This document shows positions 1-6,741 of a stretch of DNA of 11,780 nucleotides, piece by piece. Position 1 is the first letter of the stretch, and each line of letters starts with the position of its first letter. Made by a program: the position numbers and the translations under genes. The notes under the pieces are model-generated. The model ran no database searches. It saw nothing but the letters and a program-made list of their open reading frames with translations, and was not told the origin of the DNA. The DNA is from Pavlovales sp. CCMP2436 (Eukaryota > Haptophyta > Pavlovophyceae > Pavlovales): assembly GCA_026770615.1 (NCBI GenBank), contig MU631662.1:32844-44623 (forward strand), in the 5' to 3' direction.

Positions 1-76
1 GGCAATGGGCGACGCAGCGCTCAGACCAGCACAACATTCAAAACAGTCAGACGCCAGCTTAAATCCCTATCAGTAC

Positions 77-93
77 ATATATATATATATATA
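77..93. repeat. (TA)n microsatellite, possible TATA region
   Basis: An uninterrupted alternating TA tract ends 10 bases before the ATG at 104. It may be a TATA-type promoter element or a plain microsatellite. A similar tract (4490-4501) lies at the other edge of the virus-like gene block, so the two may mark its boundaries. Seen directly; the role is inferred. Confidence 0.6.
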
Positions 94-103
94 CAGCATC
101 GCG

Positions 104-1816
104 ATGCACGGCTCGCGCAAGCGCGGGACAGCGCCGCTGAGCCGCGCGCAGCGCACCGCCCTAGGCCTCAACGCGGTCCTGCTGATCGGCCGCGGGCGCA
201 CCCTCCGTCTCGTCCTCCTCGACCTCATCAAGCAGACGGAGTACATGTACTTCATCAACGATCGCTGTTTCCATGACTACCCGAAGAGAATGAGCGACGA
301 CCTCGAGTTCTGCGAGGTGGTGAACCTAACCAACATCCAAAACAAGGACAACGCCGCGCGCGCGTTCTACAAGCACAACGACGGTTGCGCACTCAAGCTA
401 AAGTACCTCGAGCAGGCGATTGGCAGGGGCTGCCACGACGCGTCGTGGATCAACCAGGTGGCGCTCACTGGTACGGGGCACACGCACTTTCTGACCAAGG
501 ACGACTGCGAGCAGACAAACAAGAAGGAGTTTGTGAGCATCTCGGACGTCCTCTTCATGGAGGGCCTGTCGGAGAAGCTCGGCAAGACGCTCATGAGGTG
601 CGCGCTTAACTCCACCTCCGGCGTGTGCCGCCTCAACGCGAGCGGCATGGTCGCCGGAATGCCTGTGGATTAGCTCCGTCGCGTGGACCTCTCAAGGCTG
701 CTCCGCCGGCTCAAGGTCGTCACGGACCTTTATCTCTACCTGTACCAAGAGCTCCACGTGCGGGGCGCGGTGCTGACGCTCATCATCGGCGATCCGCTCT
801 TGACGGGCGACCCGCAGCTGGTGGGCATCCTGGGCCACACGACCTTTCCCCACCAAGCCCTCGACGCCGACGACCCGGCCACCATCAATATGACCTTCAC
901 CCTGGAGCCGGGCGTCAAGCCGGGCGAGGCGTACCAGCACCTCCAGGGTAACTGTGCGCTTACCCTGGCGCGCTCGCCGGTGGCGCATGACCAAGTGGTA
1001 GGGAGCGCGAGGCAGCTGGGCACGAACGGCCCTGAGTTTGGAGACGATTATAAAGGTGCGCTGCGCCTGCAGCATGGCTGGCGCCTCGTCAACGGGCACG
1101 ACGTCAAATGCATCGTCAACTCGCAGAGCGTCCAGGTGGCGCGCTGGCAGCACGAGATCTTCTCCCAGACCATGGGCCATTACGAGGATTCAGAGGTAGT
1201 CGTATGGGCGTACTTGGATGGACACATGGAGCTTGATTTTGACGTGCACACTGGCGACCCGTTGCCCCCCGTGCGGCTCGTAAACACCGAGGGGAACGAA
1301 CGCGAACTGAACAAACGGTGCCACATAGGCACGCTCATCGGCGACGACGTGGGCGGGTCGATCGCCGTATATTACTACACGCCGGGCAAGTACACGTACG
1401 TGCACCGCGGGAGGGCACACGTAGACGCCGTAGTCCTCCTTTGCCGAATCCATGACGAGCGTTTTAACGATCACCTCACAGTCGAGACAGACCAGGTCAT
1501 CCCCGCTGCTGCGTACGTCTGCGTCTTCGCAGTCACAAATCTTCTCGGGCGCGCGCGGAGGCGCCGAAAGCCACGGCATTGCGCAATCGATGGTTGCCAC
1601 TTGGGAGGTATCCATGCGCTGTGCGATGAGCTCATAGGCTTCCACCTCTCTCTGGGCGTTGCACATTGCTTTGGAGATGTCGTAGAGGAAAAAGTCATCG
1701 TCGCCCGCTACGCCGCGCGCCAGTGCAAAGAGCGCGCTATAGTCGCCGCGTCTCGCCATCGCGAGAGGATGCCCGAGCCTTTCCTGAGCCTCTTAAAAAA
1801 TCAGAGCCTCAGCTGA
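104..1816 (+). pseudogene. Long ORF of unknown function split by an in-frame TAG
   Basis: I do not recognise this protein. The frame opens upstream, but the first ATG after the TA tract, at 104, is the likely start (MHGSRKRG). The frame stops at TAG 671-673 after 189 residues and then continues open in the same frame to TGA 1814-1816. No ATG follows the TAG closely, so the second half is probably the continuation of the first and not a separate gene. Residues up to about base 1420 look like a real globular protein, with runs such as DLYLYLYQELHVRG and GSIAVYYYTPGKY that suggest beta strands. Downstream of about 1440 the translation is Arg/Cys/His-rich and lies antisense to the zinc-ribbon ORF, so the true end is probably near 1400-1450 and its stop may have been lost. 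A viral structural protein is possible from the context, but nothing proves it. Confidence 0.5.
1190..1759 (-). CDS. Small protein with TFIIB-like zinc-ribbon signature
   Basis: The ORF starts at ATG 1759 and runs 189 codons; the first ~120 residues (to about base 1400) look coding and the rest is antisense to the + ORF. Residues 75-94 hold C75-x-C77 followed by C91-x2-C94 in the context GDDLVCLDCEVIVKT, which resembles the zinc ribbon at the N terminus of TFIIB and of late transcription factors of large DNA viruses (usual form GDLVC-x2-CG-x-V). The first half is CxC rather than CxxC, so the metal site may be atypical or lost. The gene is divergent from the helicase across a 130-base spacer of repeats. 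A role in virus-type transcription is inferred from the motif and the neighbour. A shift of frame near base 1400 would give a stop near 1375, so the C terminus is uncertain. Confidence 0.5.
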   Translation of the reverse strand: MARRGDYSALFALARGVAGDDDFFLYDISKAMCNAQREVEAYELIAQRMDTSQVATIDCAMPWLSAPPRAPEKICDCEDADVRSSGDDLVCLDCEVIVKTLVMDSAKEDYGVYVCPPAVHVRVLARRVVIYGDRPAHVVADERAYVAPFVQFAFVPLGVYEPHGGQRVASVHVKIKLHVSIQVRPYDYL

Positions 1817-1868
1817 CTCTTAAACAATTCAGTGCCTTTTCTGAGGCTCTTAAAAAAGCAGAGCCTCA
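1785..1868. promoter_or_regulatory. Three ~28-bp repeats in divergent promoter region
   Basis: The spacer between the divergent genes starting at 1759 (-) and 1890 (+) holds two close copies of a 27-base unit (1785-1811 and 1842-1868) and a degenerate one between them (about 1814-1841). Each contains TCTTAAA followed by A or C. The last copy is flanked by a perfect 8-base inverted repeat, TGAGGCTC and GAGCCTCA. The same core appears as TTTTAAGA at 3607-3614 in the other divergent spacer. This layout suggests shared promoter or activator sites. Seen directly; function inferred. Confidence 0.6.
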
Positions 1869-1889
1869 TCAAAAACACCGTCCGTAACC

Positions 1890-3182
1890 ATGTCCTTCTC
1901 GGGTAACGCAGGTTCCGACTCGGCCGAGCACGAGTCGATGGACATTGGGGAGGACCAGGCGGAGGCGCCCAAGACCAAGATCACCGCCTTTACGCACGCC
2001 CGCCAGCTCCTCCGCTCGATGTTTGACGAGGACGGGATCGCGCTTATCCGCGGGAACAACCCGCGTGCCACCAACGTCATGCAGCGCGTGCGCGTGAACG
2101 GATACAAGTCGCCCCTCTTTGAGAACTATGGCGGCGGGGAGAGCATGCCCCTCTTGGCGGCCGTCTTCTCGTTTGGCGGCGCGGGCTCCTACATCCAGGC
2201 ACACATCAAGGCTTTCGCGCCCAACGCGGCGTCAATGGCGACCAGCCTTCACAACGACCACCTCGACTTCCCGGACGTGCCCTGCTTCTCGGGCGAATAC
2301 GCCTTTACCAACGGAGTATTGGACCTCTACAACCAGACGTTTACTTCCTATGCCGAGTACGTGCGCCTGCCCACCAGCTGCGCCAAGAAGCTGTTTGCCT
2401 TTGACTTTGACCCCGACCTGCTGCTCTCGACCGCCATTCACCCTACGCCGCAGCTCGATGCGATCATCGGCATGCAGTATTGGGCGGCCGAGGAAGTCGA
2501 GCTCTTGCTCGCCATGCTGGGCCGCCTCCTTTTCCCCGCAGGGCGCTTTGACGACTGGCAGGCGTGTCTCATGCTGATCGGAGTAGGGGGGTCTGGCAAA
2601 ACGACTGTGACCGACGCGGTTATCAACGCCGGGTACACCGCCGACCAGATCGGGTACATCTCCAACACCATCGAAAAGAACTTTCCCTTTGAGCCGCTGT
2701 TAAAGTCCAGCGTCGTGGTGGCGGCCGATGTGGACAAGGACCTTATGTCAAACCTGTCGCAGACCGACCTCCACAAGATCATCAATGGCGAGGTGAATAT
2801 CAAGTATGGCGGTCGCATAACGATGCAGTGGACCGCCCTTTTTATGCTCGTCGCCAATGTGGTGCCCAACTGGCAGAACGACCAAGGCCAAATGACGCGC
2901 CGCATCGTCTACTTTGATTTCTCCAAGAAGCCGCCCTTTGCGAATAGCCAGCTCGCTGCCGAGCTCAAGGACCCGCTCGTGCAGCTGCACATCCTGCTGC
3001 GCTGCACCAAGATTTACCGCGCTATGGCCGAGCGCTACAAGTATGACGGGATCATGCCGAATATCCTTGCAAAATACTACCCACGCCGTGCGGCCGTCGC
3101 GTCGCGCGTGCAGCAGGACAACGATCCGCTCGTGCACTTTGTATATCGGAGCTCCTCGTGTACACATCTGGTGCCACCGTGA
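1890..3182 (+). CDS. Superfamily 3 (D5-like) DNA helicase, virus type
   Basis: A 430-codon ORF whose product should be a ring-forming ATP-driven helicase that unwinds viral DNA at the replication fork. The start at 1890 has A at -3. The N-terminal third contains AFTNGVLDLYN (around residues 138-148), like the region before the helicase core in D5-type proteins. Walker A is GVGGSGKTT at 231-239; Walker B is the hydrophobic run ending in D280 and D282; motif B' region includes K296 in LHKIINGEVNIKYGG; motif C ends in N323 within ALFMLVANVVPN; the arginine finger pair is R337-R338 in QMTRRIVYFDF. All core motifs are present. No primase domain is attached, unlike many D5 proteins of giant viruses. 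The last ~13 residues (after DPLVHF, 412-417) look frameshifted: a better continuation lies in another frame from about 3143. Related helicases occur in Polinton-like viruses, virophages and nucleocytoplasmic DNA viruses; I cannot say which is closest. Confidence 0.9.
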   Translation: MSFSGNAGSDSAEHESMDIGEDQAEAPKTKITAFTHARQLLRSMFDEDGIALIRGNNPRATNVMQRVRVNGYKSPLFENYGGGESMPLLAAVFSFGGAGSYIQAHIKAFAPNAASMATSLHNDHLDFPDVPCFSGEYAFTNGVLDLYNQTFTSYAEYVRLPTSCAKKLFAFDFDPDLLLSTAIHPTPQLDAIIGMQYWAAEEVELLLAMLGRLLFPAGRFDDWQACLMLIGVGGSGKTTVTDAVINAGYTADQIGYISNTIEKNFPFEPLLKSSVVVAADVDKDLMSNLSQTDLHKIINGEVNIKYGGRITMQWTALFMLVANVVPNWQNDQGQMTRRIVYFDFSKKPPFANSQLAAELKDPLVQLHILLRCTKIYRAMAERYKYDGIMPNILAKYYPRRAAVASRVQQDNDPLVHFVYRSSSCTHLVPP

Positions 3183-3219
3183 CTATGCACACCCTCCGCA
3201 CCCTCAAGGCCAAGTTTAG
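3143..3219 (+). other. Probable displaced C-terminal end of the helicase
   Basis: In the frame offset from the helicase ORF, this stretch reads ISELLVYTSGATVTMHTLRT and onward with the same GC-ending codon style as the helicase. It would follow DPLVHFV, where D5-type helicases usually continue with a short conserved tail. A one- or two-base indel near 3140-3146 would explain the break. The frame then runs on antisense to the next gene without a stop, so the true end is not defined. Confidence 0.45.
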
Positions 3220-3605
3220 CGCGGGCCGAATGCCTGGATCGCGCAATAGGCAAAGGCCGGCTTCTCCAGGCCGTCCATGCCATAGAAATCGGCGATCGCC
3301 TGGAGTCGCGCAAACCCGATGCGCTGCGGCGGGATTTCTTCGTCCGTGTCGGCCAGGTCATCGTCCACGATGGTGCCGTTCTCGTCATCTACGGGCACAA
3401 AGTTGTACGGGTGCGGGTCGGTGCGGCGCCGCTTCCCGCCCTCCTCCGCCTCGTCAATGCGAGTGCGCTTAAAGAATGTGGGGTCGATAGTGCCGGGAGC
3501 CGAGTTTGCGCGGTTACAGACAGACTTGGCAAACCATAAAATACCGATCGCCTCGGTCACCGGCGTCCACGTGAAACAGTCGCTTAGGCGCCTCCGCCTC
3601 GGAGA
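3216..3605 (-). CDS. Unknown protein, acidic with a basic patch
   Basis: I do not recognise it. The frame is open from 3605 to TAA at 3218-3216; there is no ATG near the 5' end (the first alternative start is GTG at 3560), so the start was lost, is non-ATG or is supplied by splicing. The best-looking part reads FTWTPVTEAIGILWFAKSV near the 5' end, then a basic patch GGKRRR that could be a nuclear localisation signal, then an acidic run DDDLADTDEEIPP, then a hydrophobic C-terminal segment. The 3' end overlaps the displaced tail of the helicase, convergent with it. Codon choice favours G/C at the third position, as in the neighbours. Role unknown. Confidence 0.5.
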   Translation of the reverse strand, partial: SPRRRRLSDCFTWTPVTEAIGILWFAKSVCNRANSAPGTIDPTFFKRTRIDEAEEGGKRRRTDPHPYNFVPVDDENGTIVDDDLADTDEEIPPQRIGFARLQAIADFYGMDGLEKPAFAYCAIQAFGPR

Positions 3606-3672
3606 GTTTTAAGATGATGTCCCCGGGATCATAGCGCAATTGACCCGGGCGCCCCGACTACGGCTAGACGGC
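3606..3672. promoter_or_regulatory. Divergent spacer with TCTTAAAA-type core
   Basis: About 70 bases separate the minus gene ending at 3216 from the plus gene starting at 3673. The spacer starts with TTTTAAGA (3607-3614), the reverse complement of the TCTTAAAA core repeated at 1785-1868. Stops for both flanking frames also fall here (TAA on each strand around 3609-3612). A shared promoter is inferred. Confidence 0.35.
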
Positions 3673-3894
3673 ATGCAGATGGAGCAGATGCGGCAAATAT
3701 TCCGCGCTATCGAACAAAGCATTTACGTCAAAGGGCGCGTGTATATGCCCAGTTACAGCACGTTGATCAATGTCATGCTCAGACACTTAAAGGTGCCAGG
3801 GGCCGAGCGTTACGCGCCGGCGCTCTCGGATGCCCGCATCCGCGAGCGCGTACATGCACTCTGCGCGCAAGCGCTGCAAAAGGCGTGCGCCTAG
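3673..3894 (+). CDS. Small protein of 73 residues, unknown
   Basis: The frame is open from 3613, but the first ATG is at 3673. The product begins MQMEQMRQIFRAIEQSIYV and continues through LINVMLRHLKVPG to a helical, Ala/Arg-rich end; it looks mainly helical and soluble. It ends with TAG at 3892-3894 inside the palindrome CCTAGG, where the convergent gene on the other strand also stops. Such tight packing is typical of small viral genomes. No family recognised. Confidence 0.55.
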   Translation: MQMEQMRQIFRAIEQSIYVKGRVYMPSYSTLINVMLRHLKVPGAERYAPALSDARIRERVHALCAQALQKACA

Positions 3895-4508
3895 GCAAAG
3901 GAGTTCTCCGCCATCTGCATGGCCGCCGTCATATCGGCCTCGGTCACCTTCTCAAACGTCTCTTCATCTTTAGACGGTAGTGGGTCGCTCGCCGCGGGCG
4001 CGTCCTGGTCCGAGGGGGCCCAGCGTTCGAGCTTGAGCATGATGCCGTAACCGCCAAGCTCCTCGGAGCGCCATTTCCCACGAACGGTCACGGTGAGCAC
4101 GCCGGCATCCTGGGCCTTGATCTGGAACCAGTCGCGGCCGTCCTCCGTGGCCACCTTGTGCGCATCTGCCGCGGGGACTTTAAAATTGGCCCAGCCGTTC
4201 TAGCGGATGATCGAAAACAGCTTGGCCGACTTGGGGACCAATCCGAATTTCTCGACCTGCTCGATCGTCCAGGTGTCGAGCGAGGCGAAGAGGTCGGCGG
4301 TCTCGGGTGTGTCCTTGGCCGGGCAGATGCCCAGACGGTAGTTGCCGTACGATTCTTCATCCGCGAGGGCGGTGGCGATCTTGCATGGGAAGGACAACGT
4401 GAGCCCGACCTTCTTGTCCGCGTACAGGTTGCCGCTCGCAAAGGGCTGTCCGTTGCCAGTCAGGGTGAAGCGGGAGGGCGAGAAGGCGTTATATATATAT
4501 AGCGGCAT
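3891..4508 (-). pseudogene. Acidic-tailed protein split by in-frame TAG; possibly an ssDNA-binding protein
   Basis: A single reading frame runs from ATG 4508 to TAG at 3893-3891 but is cut by an in-frame TAG (complement of 4200-4202). The two parts are 102 and 87 residues (counting the second from GTG 4154), with 15 more codons between them, about 205 in total. The first part includes FTLTGNGQPFASGNLYADKK, the second WFQIKAQDAGVLTVTVRGKW, GYGIMLKLERW and a strongly acidic tail with PSKDEETFEKVTEADM. Alternating strand-like segments plus an acidic C terminus recall single-strand DNA-binding proteins with an OB fold, which would suit the helicase neighbour; this is inference only. The start codon sits inside a (TA)n and repeat junction (4490-4523), so the original N terminus may be lost. 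Its end shares the CCTAGG palindrome with the opposite gene. Confidence 0.5.
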
Positions 4509-4511
4509 ATA
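4490..4511. repeat. (TA)n tract with duplicated TAGCGGC junction
   Basis: Twelve bases of alternating TA are followed by GCGGC, then ATATATA, then GCGGCTCAGC. The element end motif TAGCGGC therefore occurs twice in a row, as if the end of an element had been duplicated on insertion into the TA tract. Confidence 0.55.
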
Positions 4512-4568
4512 TAGCGGCTCAGCATGGTTCTACAGGTGTTGTTCACTCACTGACTTGGTCGACATCAG
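4512..4568 (-). repeat. Left 57-bp inverted repeat
   Basis: On the minus strand it begins CTGATGTCGACCAAG and ends CATGCTGAGCCGCTA. It pairs with 5810-5866. It overlaps no credible gene apart from lying just before the ATG at 4508. Confidence 0.7.
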
Positions 4569-4599
4569 CGAGCTCTATACCACACATTTATCAGAAATT

Positions 4600-4905
4600 T
4601 GTGAGTTTGGGTGCGTGGGGTAGTAAATCAGTAATTAACAACGTGGTCTTTTTAAAAAGGAGGGAAAGGTGGATACAGTATTTAGCACAACGAAGAAACA
4701 TTTTCAAATGTGAGAAATTTGGATGCAGTATATATATACTAATAGGGATTCAATCTGGCGAAGTATATATTCTGATTTTTTCATATGTAACTTTAAGAAG
4801 TAAGTTAGTTATTGGGCGTCCATTTTTATAAAAGGTTAGATACAAATCTATTGCAGATGCATATATTTAAAAATTTACTGGCCACATTTCGTTGTTGTCT
4901 TCGGC
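4600..4905. other. AT-rich island without a convincing gene
   Basis: Composition drops abruptly to AT-rich, with TTTTTAAAAAGG, TATATATAC, GTATATATTC and ATATATTTAAAAATTT runs. A 76-codon ORF (4601-4831, +) spans it but has no recognisable features and a start in ordinary sequence. It could be intergenic DNA or the remnant of an inserted element. The following bases to 5240 also show no gene apart from short ORFs. Confidence 0.4.
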
Positions 4906-4992
4906 GAAGCGCTCAGGAATCAGGATAGTCGTCCTCTGTCCGGAGGTGACCTGAGCCATAGCTTGCTATGTTATGTTATGATGCCATTTCTA

Positions 4993-5024
4993 CCGCCTGG
5001 GGCGCAGTTTCTGCGTCCAGGTGG
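4993..5024. repeat. Imperfect hairpin, 14-15-bp arms
   Basis: CCGCCTGGGGCGCAG (4993-5007), a TTT loop and CTGCGTCCAGGTGG (5011-5024) form a stem with one bulge and one mismatch. No U tract follows, so it is not a bacterial-type terminator. Function unknown. Confidence 0.5.
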
Positions 5025-5226
5025 CCCCAGGTGTCAGCGTCTGAGCGTCACTATGTCGAGATCCATCGTCACCTTGCGGTGGTACCAAAGCGCCGACAGA
5101 GCTCCGAAGCAGGCGATTTCGGTTCGGGTTTGGTTGAAGATAGGTTTCACTGTGGTGTCTCGCCCCACGTAGCGGCGCATTTCACATCGCGCCGCCCACA
5201 TCGCGCCGCATGACGGTGTAAGTCAT

Positions 5227-5242
5227 CTGAGCCGCTATATAT
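5227..5242 (+). repeat. Element-end motif CTGAGCCGCTATATAT
   Basis: Same motif as at 4512-4523, 5855-5866 and 7593-7603. It lies just downstream (minus sense) of the stop codon of the gene fragment 5500-5255 and touches the 72-bp inverted repeat that starts at 5243. Confidence 0.55.
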
Positions 5243-5314
5243 GGAGCGCTTAGATCAGCCTGACTTGAATTTGAAACGTACCGCCAGCCCGAACCACCCT
5301 ACATTAATATATAA
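5243..5314 (-). repeat. 72-bp inverted repeat, copy 1 (pairs with 7642-7713)
   Basis: It matches the reverse complement of 7642-7713 at about 63 of 72 positions. In both copies the repeat holds the last codons and the TGA stop of an ORF, with the shared ending LAVRFK-x-KSG. The distance between copies is about 2.3 kb. Confidence 0.8.
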
Positions 5315-5500
5315 GTCATCAGGTAGCCCAATTGCAGTGCTGGAGCACGCACGCAGATACCAGTTGCGATATGGTGAGCCGTCGGGCCGAGGGCTGTACG
5401 TCAAATAGCAGCACTCGATCCGGGATCCGGGGAGAGCACCCGGCTTCCACATGTTGGGCATCAACGTCATCTTCTTGTCGGAAAGCACGTGCGGCGTCAT
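5255..5500 (-). pseudogene. C-terminal gene fragment of unknown family
   Basis: The minus strand from ATG 5500 to TGA 5257-5255 gives 81 residues that look like a real protein: MTPHVLSDKKMTLMPNMWKP, then an SRIECCYLTYSPRPDG segment, SPYRNWYLRACSS, and the final strand-like GWFGLAVRFKFKSG. The frame is open upstream only to about 5543. The end is homologous to the end of the plus-strand ORF at 7654-7701. The beta-rich C terminus could belong to a capsid-like or secreted protein, but no family is recognised. It appears to be a truncated copy, since the upstream DNA is made of duplicated pieces. Confidence 0.45.
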
Positions 5501-5526
5501 CTGCTGCGCGTGCAAGTGGTACTGCT

Positions 5527-5577
5527 GTGTTGGCCGTCAGCGCGGGTTGATTGAGAAATCCGGGCTGTTCTATACAG
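5527..5577. repeat. Copy 1 of ~48-bp repeat (second copy 5995-6040)
   Basis: GTGTTGGCCGTCAGCGCGGG starts both copies; copy 1 carries four extra bases (TTGA duplication) and both go on through GAGAA-TCC-GGCTGTTCT. Downstream of copy 1, ACAGAGGATCGCGGG (5574-5588) is an inverted relative of the sequence at about 5920-5936, so the area has been duplicated and partly inverted. Confidence 0.7.
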
Positions 5578-5746
5578 AGGATCGCGGGCAATAAGAAACC
5601 GTCGTGTTAAGAAACCTGAGCCTCGTTTTTTTTGCCCTTCAATAGTAATTTTAACCAAAATTTAGCAATTGTTTGTATATAATTTGCCAAGGCTGGGCTG
5701 CGGCGGCCGAGGCGCGGCCGAGGCGGGGCGTGGGGGCCGGGGCGCA

Positions 5747-5770
5747 CACTCACATCCTTTGGTGTGAGTG
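5747..5770. repeat. Hairpin with perfect 8-bp arms
   Basis: CACTCACA (5747-5754) and TGTGAGTG (5763-5770) flank an 8-base loop. Isolated, function unknown. Confidence 0.5.
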
Positions 5771-5809
5771 CTGGTGCATGAGGGTTTGGGTCGATCGCTC
5801 GACCTCAGC

Positions 5810-5866
5810 CTGACGTCGACCAAGCCAGTGACTGAAAAACACCTGTTGATTCATGCTGAGCCGCTA
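5810..5866 (+). repeat. Right 57-bp inverted repeat
   Basis: Begins CTGACGTCGACCAAG and ends CATGCTGAGCCGCTA; inverted partner of 4512-4568. In the same reading frame this copy has TTG where the left copy has TAG. Confidence 0.7.
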
Positions 5867-5895
5867 ATGTAATTTGCTGAGAATTCAGCCTTAGC

Positions 5896-6195
5896 CTAAA
5901 AAAGCGCCGTTCGTATTACCCGCGATCCCCTGTATGGCGAGTTGCTCTGCACGGCGTTCCACACCAGATCAGATCGATCAGCGAGTGATCCGTTGTGTTG
6001 GCCGTCAGCGCGGGTTGAGAAGTCCTGGCTGTTCTGCATGGCGAGCTGCTCTGCACGGCGTTCCAGCACCAGATCATTTAGCGAGGAATAGAATGACGGC
6101 GGATCGGGCCGTCGACGTGGGTTGGAAGTTGCGCCTCTTCCCCCCCCCATCTCGCTGGTCTGCGGCTGCAGCTGCGGCCGCGAGCGGAGGATCAA
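5896..6195 (-). pseudogene. Rearranged coding remnant, unknown
   Basis: A 99-codon minus ORF reads SFYSSLNDLVLERRAEQLAM in its middle, which looks like helical protein, and then enters a tandemly duplicated piece in a shifted frame. Upstream, near a nine-C run at about 6141-6149, a different minus frame looks better (ILHNLIEFHVDPPLAAAAAA), which suggests a slippage frameshift at the homopolymer. No function is proposed; the whole may be relic DNA. Confidence 0.3.
5931..6088. repeat. 104-base direct duplication
   Basis: TGTATGGCGAGTTGCTCTGC at 5931 recurs as TGCATGGCGAGCTGCTCTGC at 6035; the first 30 bases match at 28 positions and the similarity continues through CACCAGATC to GCGAG. Confidence 0.75.
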
Positions 6196-6458
6196 CGTGG
6201 AACTCGATGAGGTTATGCAGTATGCTCACATCAAGGTCCAGGGAGGTCGCGCAAGTGGTGCCGCTAAAGCCCTGGGGTTGTCTTCGTCTGCGTCATCGCC
6301 TGGAACATCGCTCTGGGCGATCTGGCGGAATGCAGCTGCTCTAGAGGTTGGAGCTCGCGCGCTCCCTCGCTCTGAAGGGACGACAGAAGAAATGCTCTGA
6401 CTTATCCTGTGGGTGCACTGACGTATTACGCCCGATCTTGGTCAGTTCGTACCCAAAC

Positions 6459-6594
6459 AGGCTTCAAAATCGTATCCCAACCGAAAATCGTATCCACACG
6501 CGCCGTTCGGAATAACGTATCCAAAAAGGCTTCAAATCCATATCTCAGTCAAAAATCATACCCACACGCGCAGATCGGAAAATCGTATCCGCAA
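6459..6594. repeat. Two 68-bp tandem units of AAAATCGTATCC-like words
   Basis: Units start with AGGCTTC at 6459 and 6527. Inside each, the word AAAATCGTATCC and variants recur, with CACACGCG at matching places. Looser copies of the word flank the pair (to about 6640). The frame is open on the + strand through here up to the ATG at 6742, but the Lys/Ser/Tyr-rich translation reflects the repeat. It could be upstream regulatory DNA of the next ORF or a decayed satellite. Confidence 0.65.
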
Positions 6595-6741
6595 ACTCGC
6601 ACAAATGTATATCGCGATAAAACGTACCCCAGAGGTGCTCTCACGTACCTAGTATGTAGTGATCGGGGATCGTCCCACGCCACGCCTAGAAATAGTATCC
6701 CAGAGACCAGGGCGCGGTTCACGCGGCCGAGCGCGAGCGCC

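Larger units (their letters stand above)
4512..5866. mobile_element. Candidate TA-inserting element with 57-bp inverted ends
   Basis: Bases 4512-4568 and 5810-5866 are inverted copies of each other, matching at 50 of 57 positions, with outer ends TAGCGGCTCAGC and GCTGAGCCGCTA. Both ends are bordered by TA, which would be the target duplication of a Tc1/mariner-like element or a MITE. No transposase is recognisable inside; the interior holds an AT-rich island and a gene fragment. The same end motif also lies at 5227-5237 and 7593-7603, so other pairings of ends are possible (for example 4512 with 7604). Confidence 0.4.
5600..5895. other. Gene-free stretch with GC-rich and AT-rich patches
   Basis: It holds an eight-T run near 5625, an AT-rich patch to about 5690, then GC-rich copies of CGGCCGAGGCG (near 5703-5725), then the right inverted repeat of the candidate element. 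No ORF with coding character was seen. Confidence 0.4.

Noticed and set aside
1440..1816. C-terminal part of the 104-1816 reading frame as genuine protein
   Set aside because: Its Arg/Cys/His-rich translation is antisense to a better-looking minus ORF and runs into the promoter repeats.
3890..3895. TAG as a universally reassigned sense codon
   Set aside because: The CCTAGG double stop ends two genes where coding character ends too, so TAG still seems to act as a stop at least there.
4601..4831. 76-codon ORF in the AT-rich island
   Set aside because: No motif, composition-driven and unsupported start.
4993..5024. Hairpin as a transcription terminator
   Set aside because: No T run after the stem and the setting appears eukaryotic.
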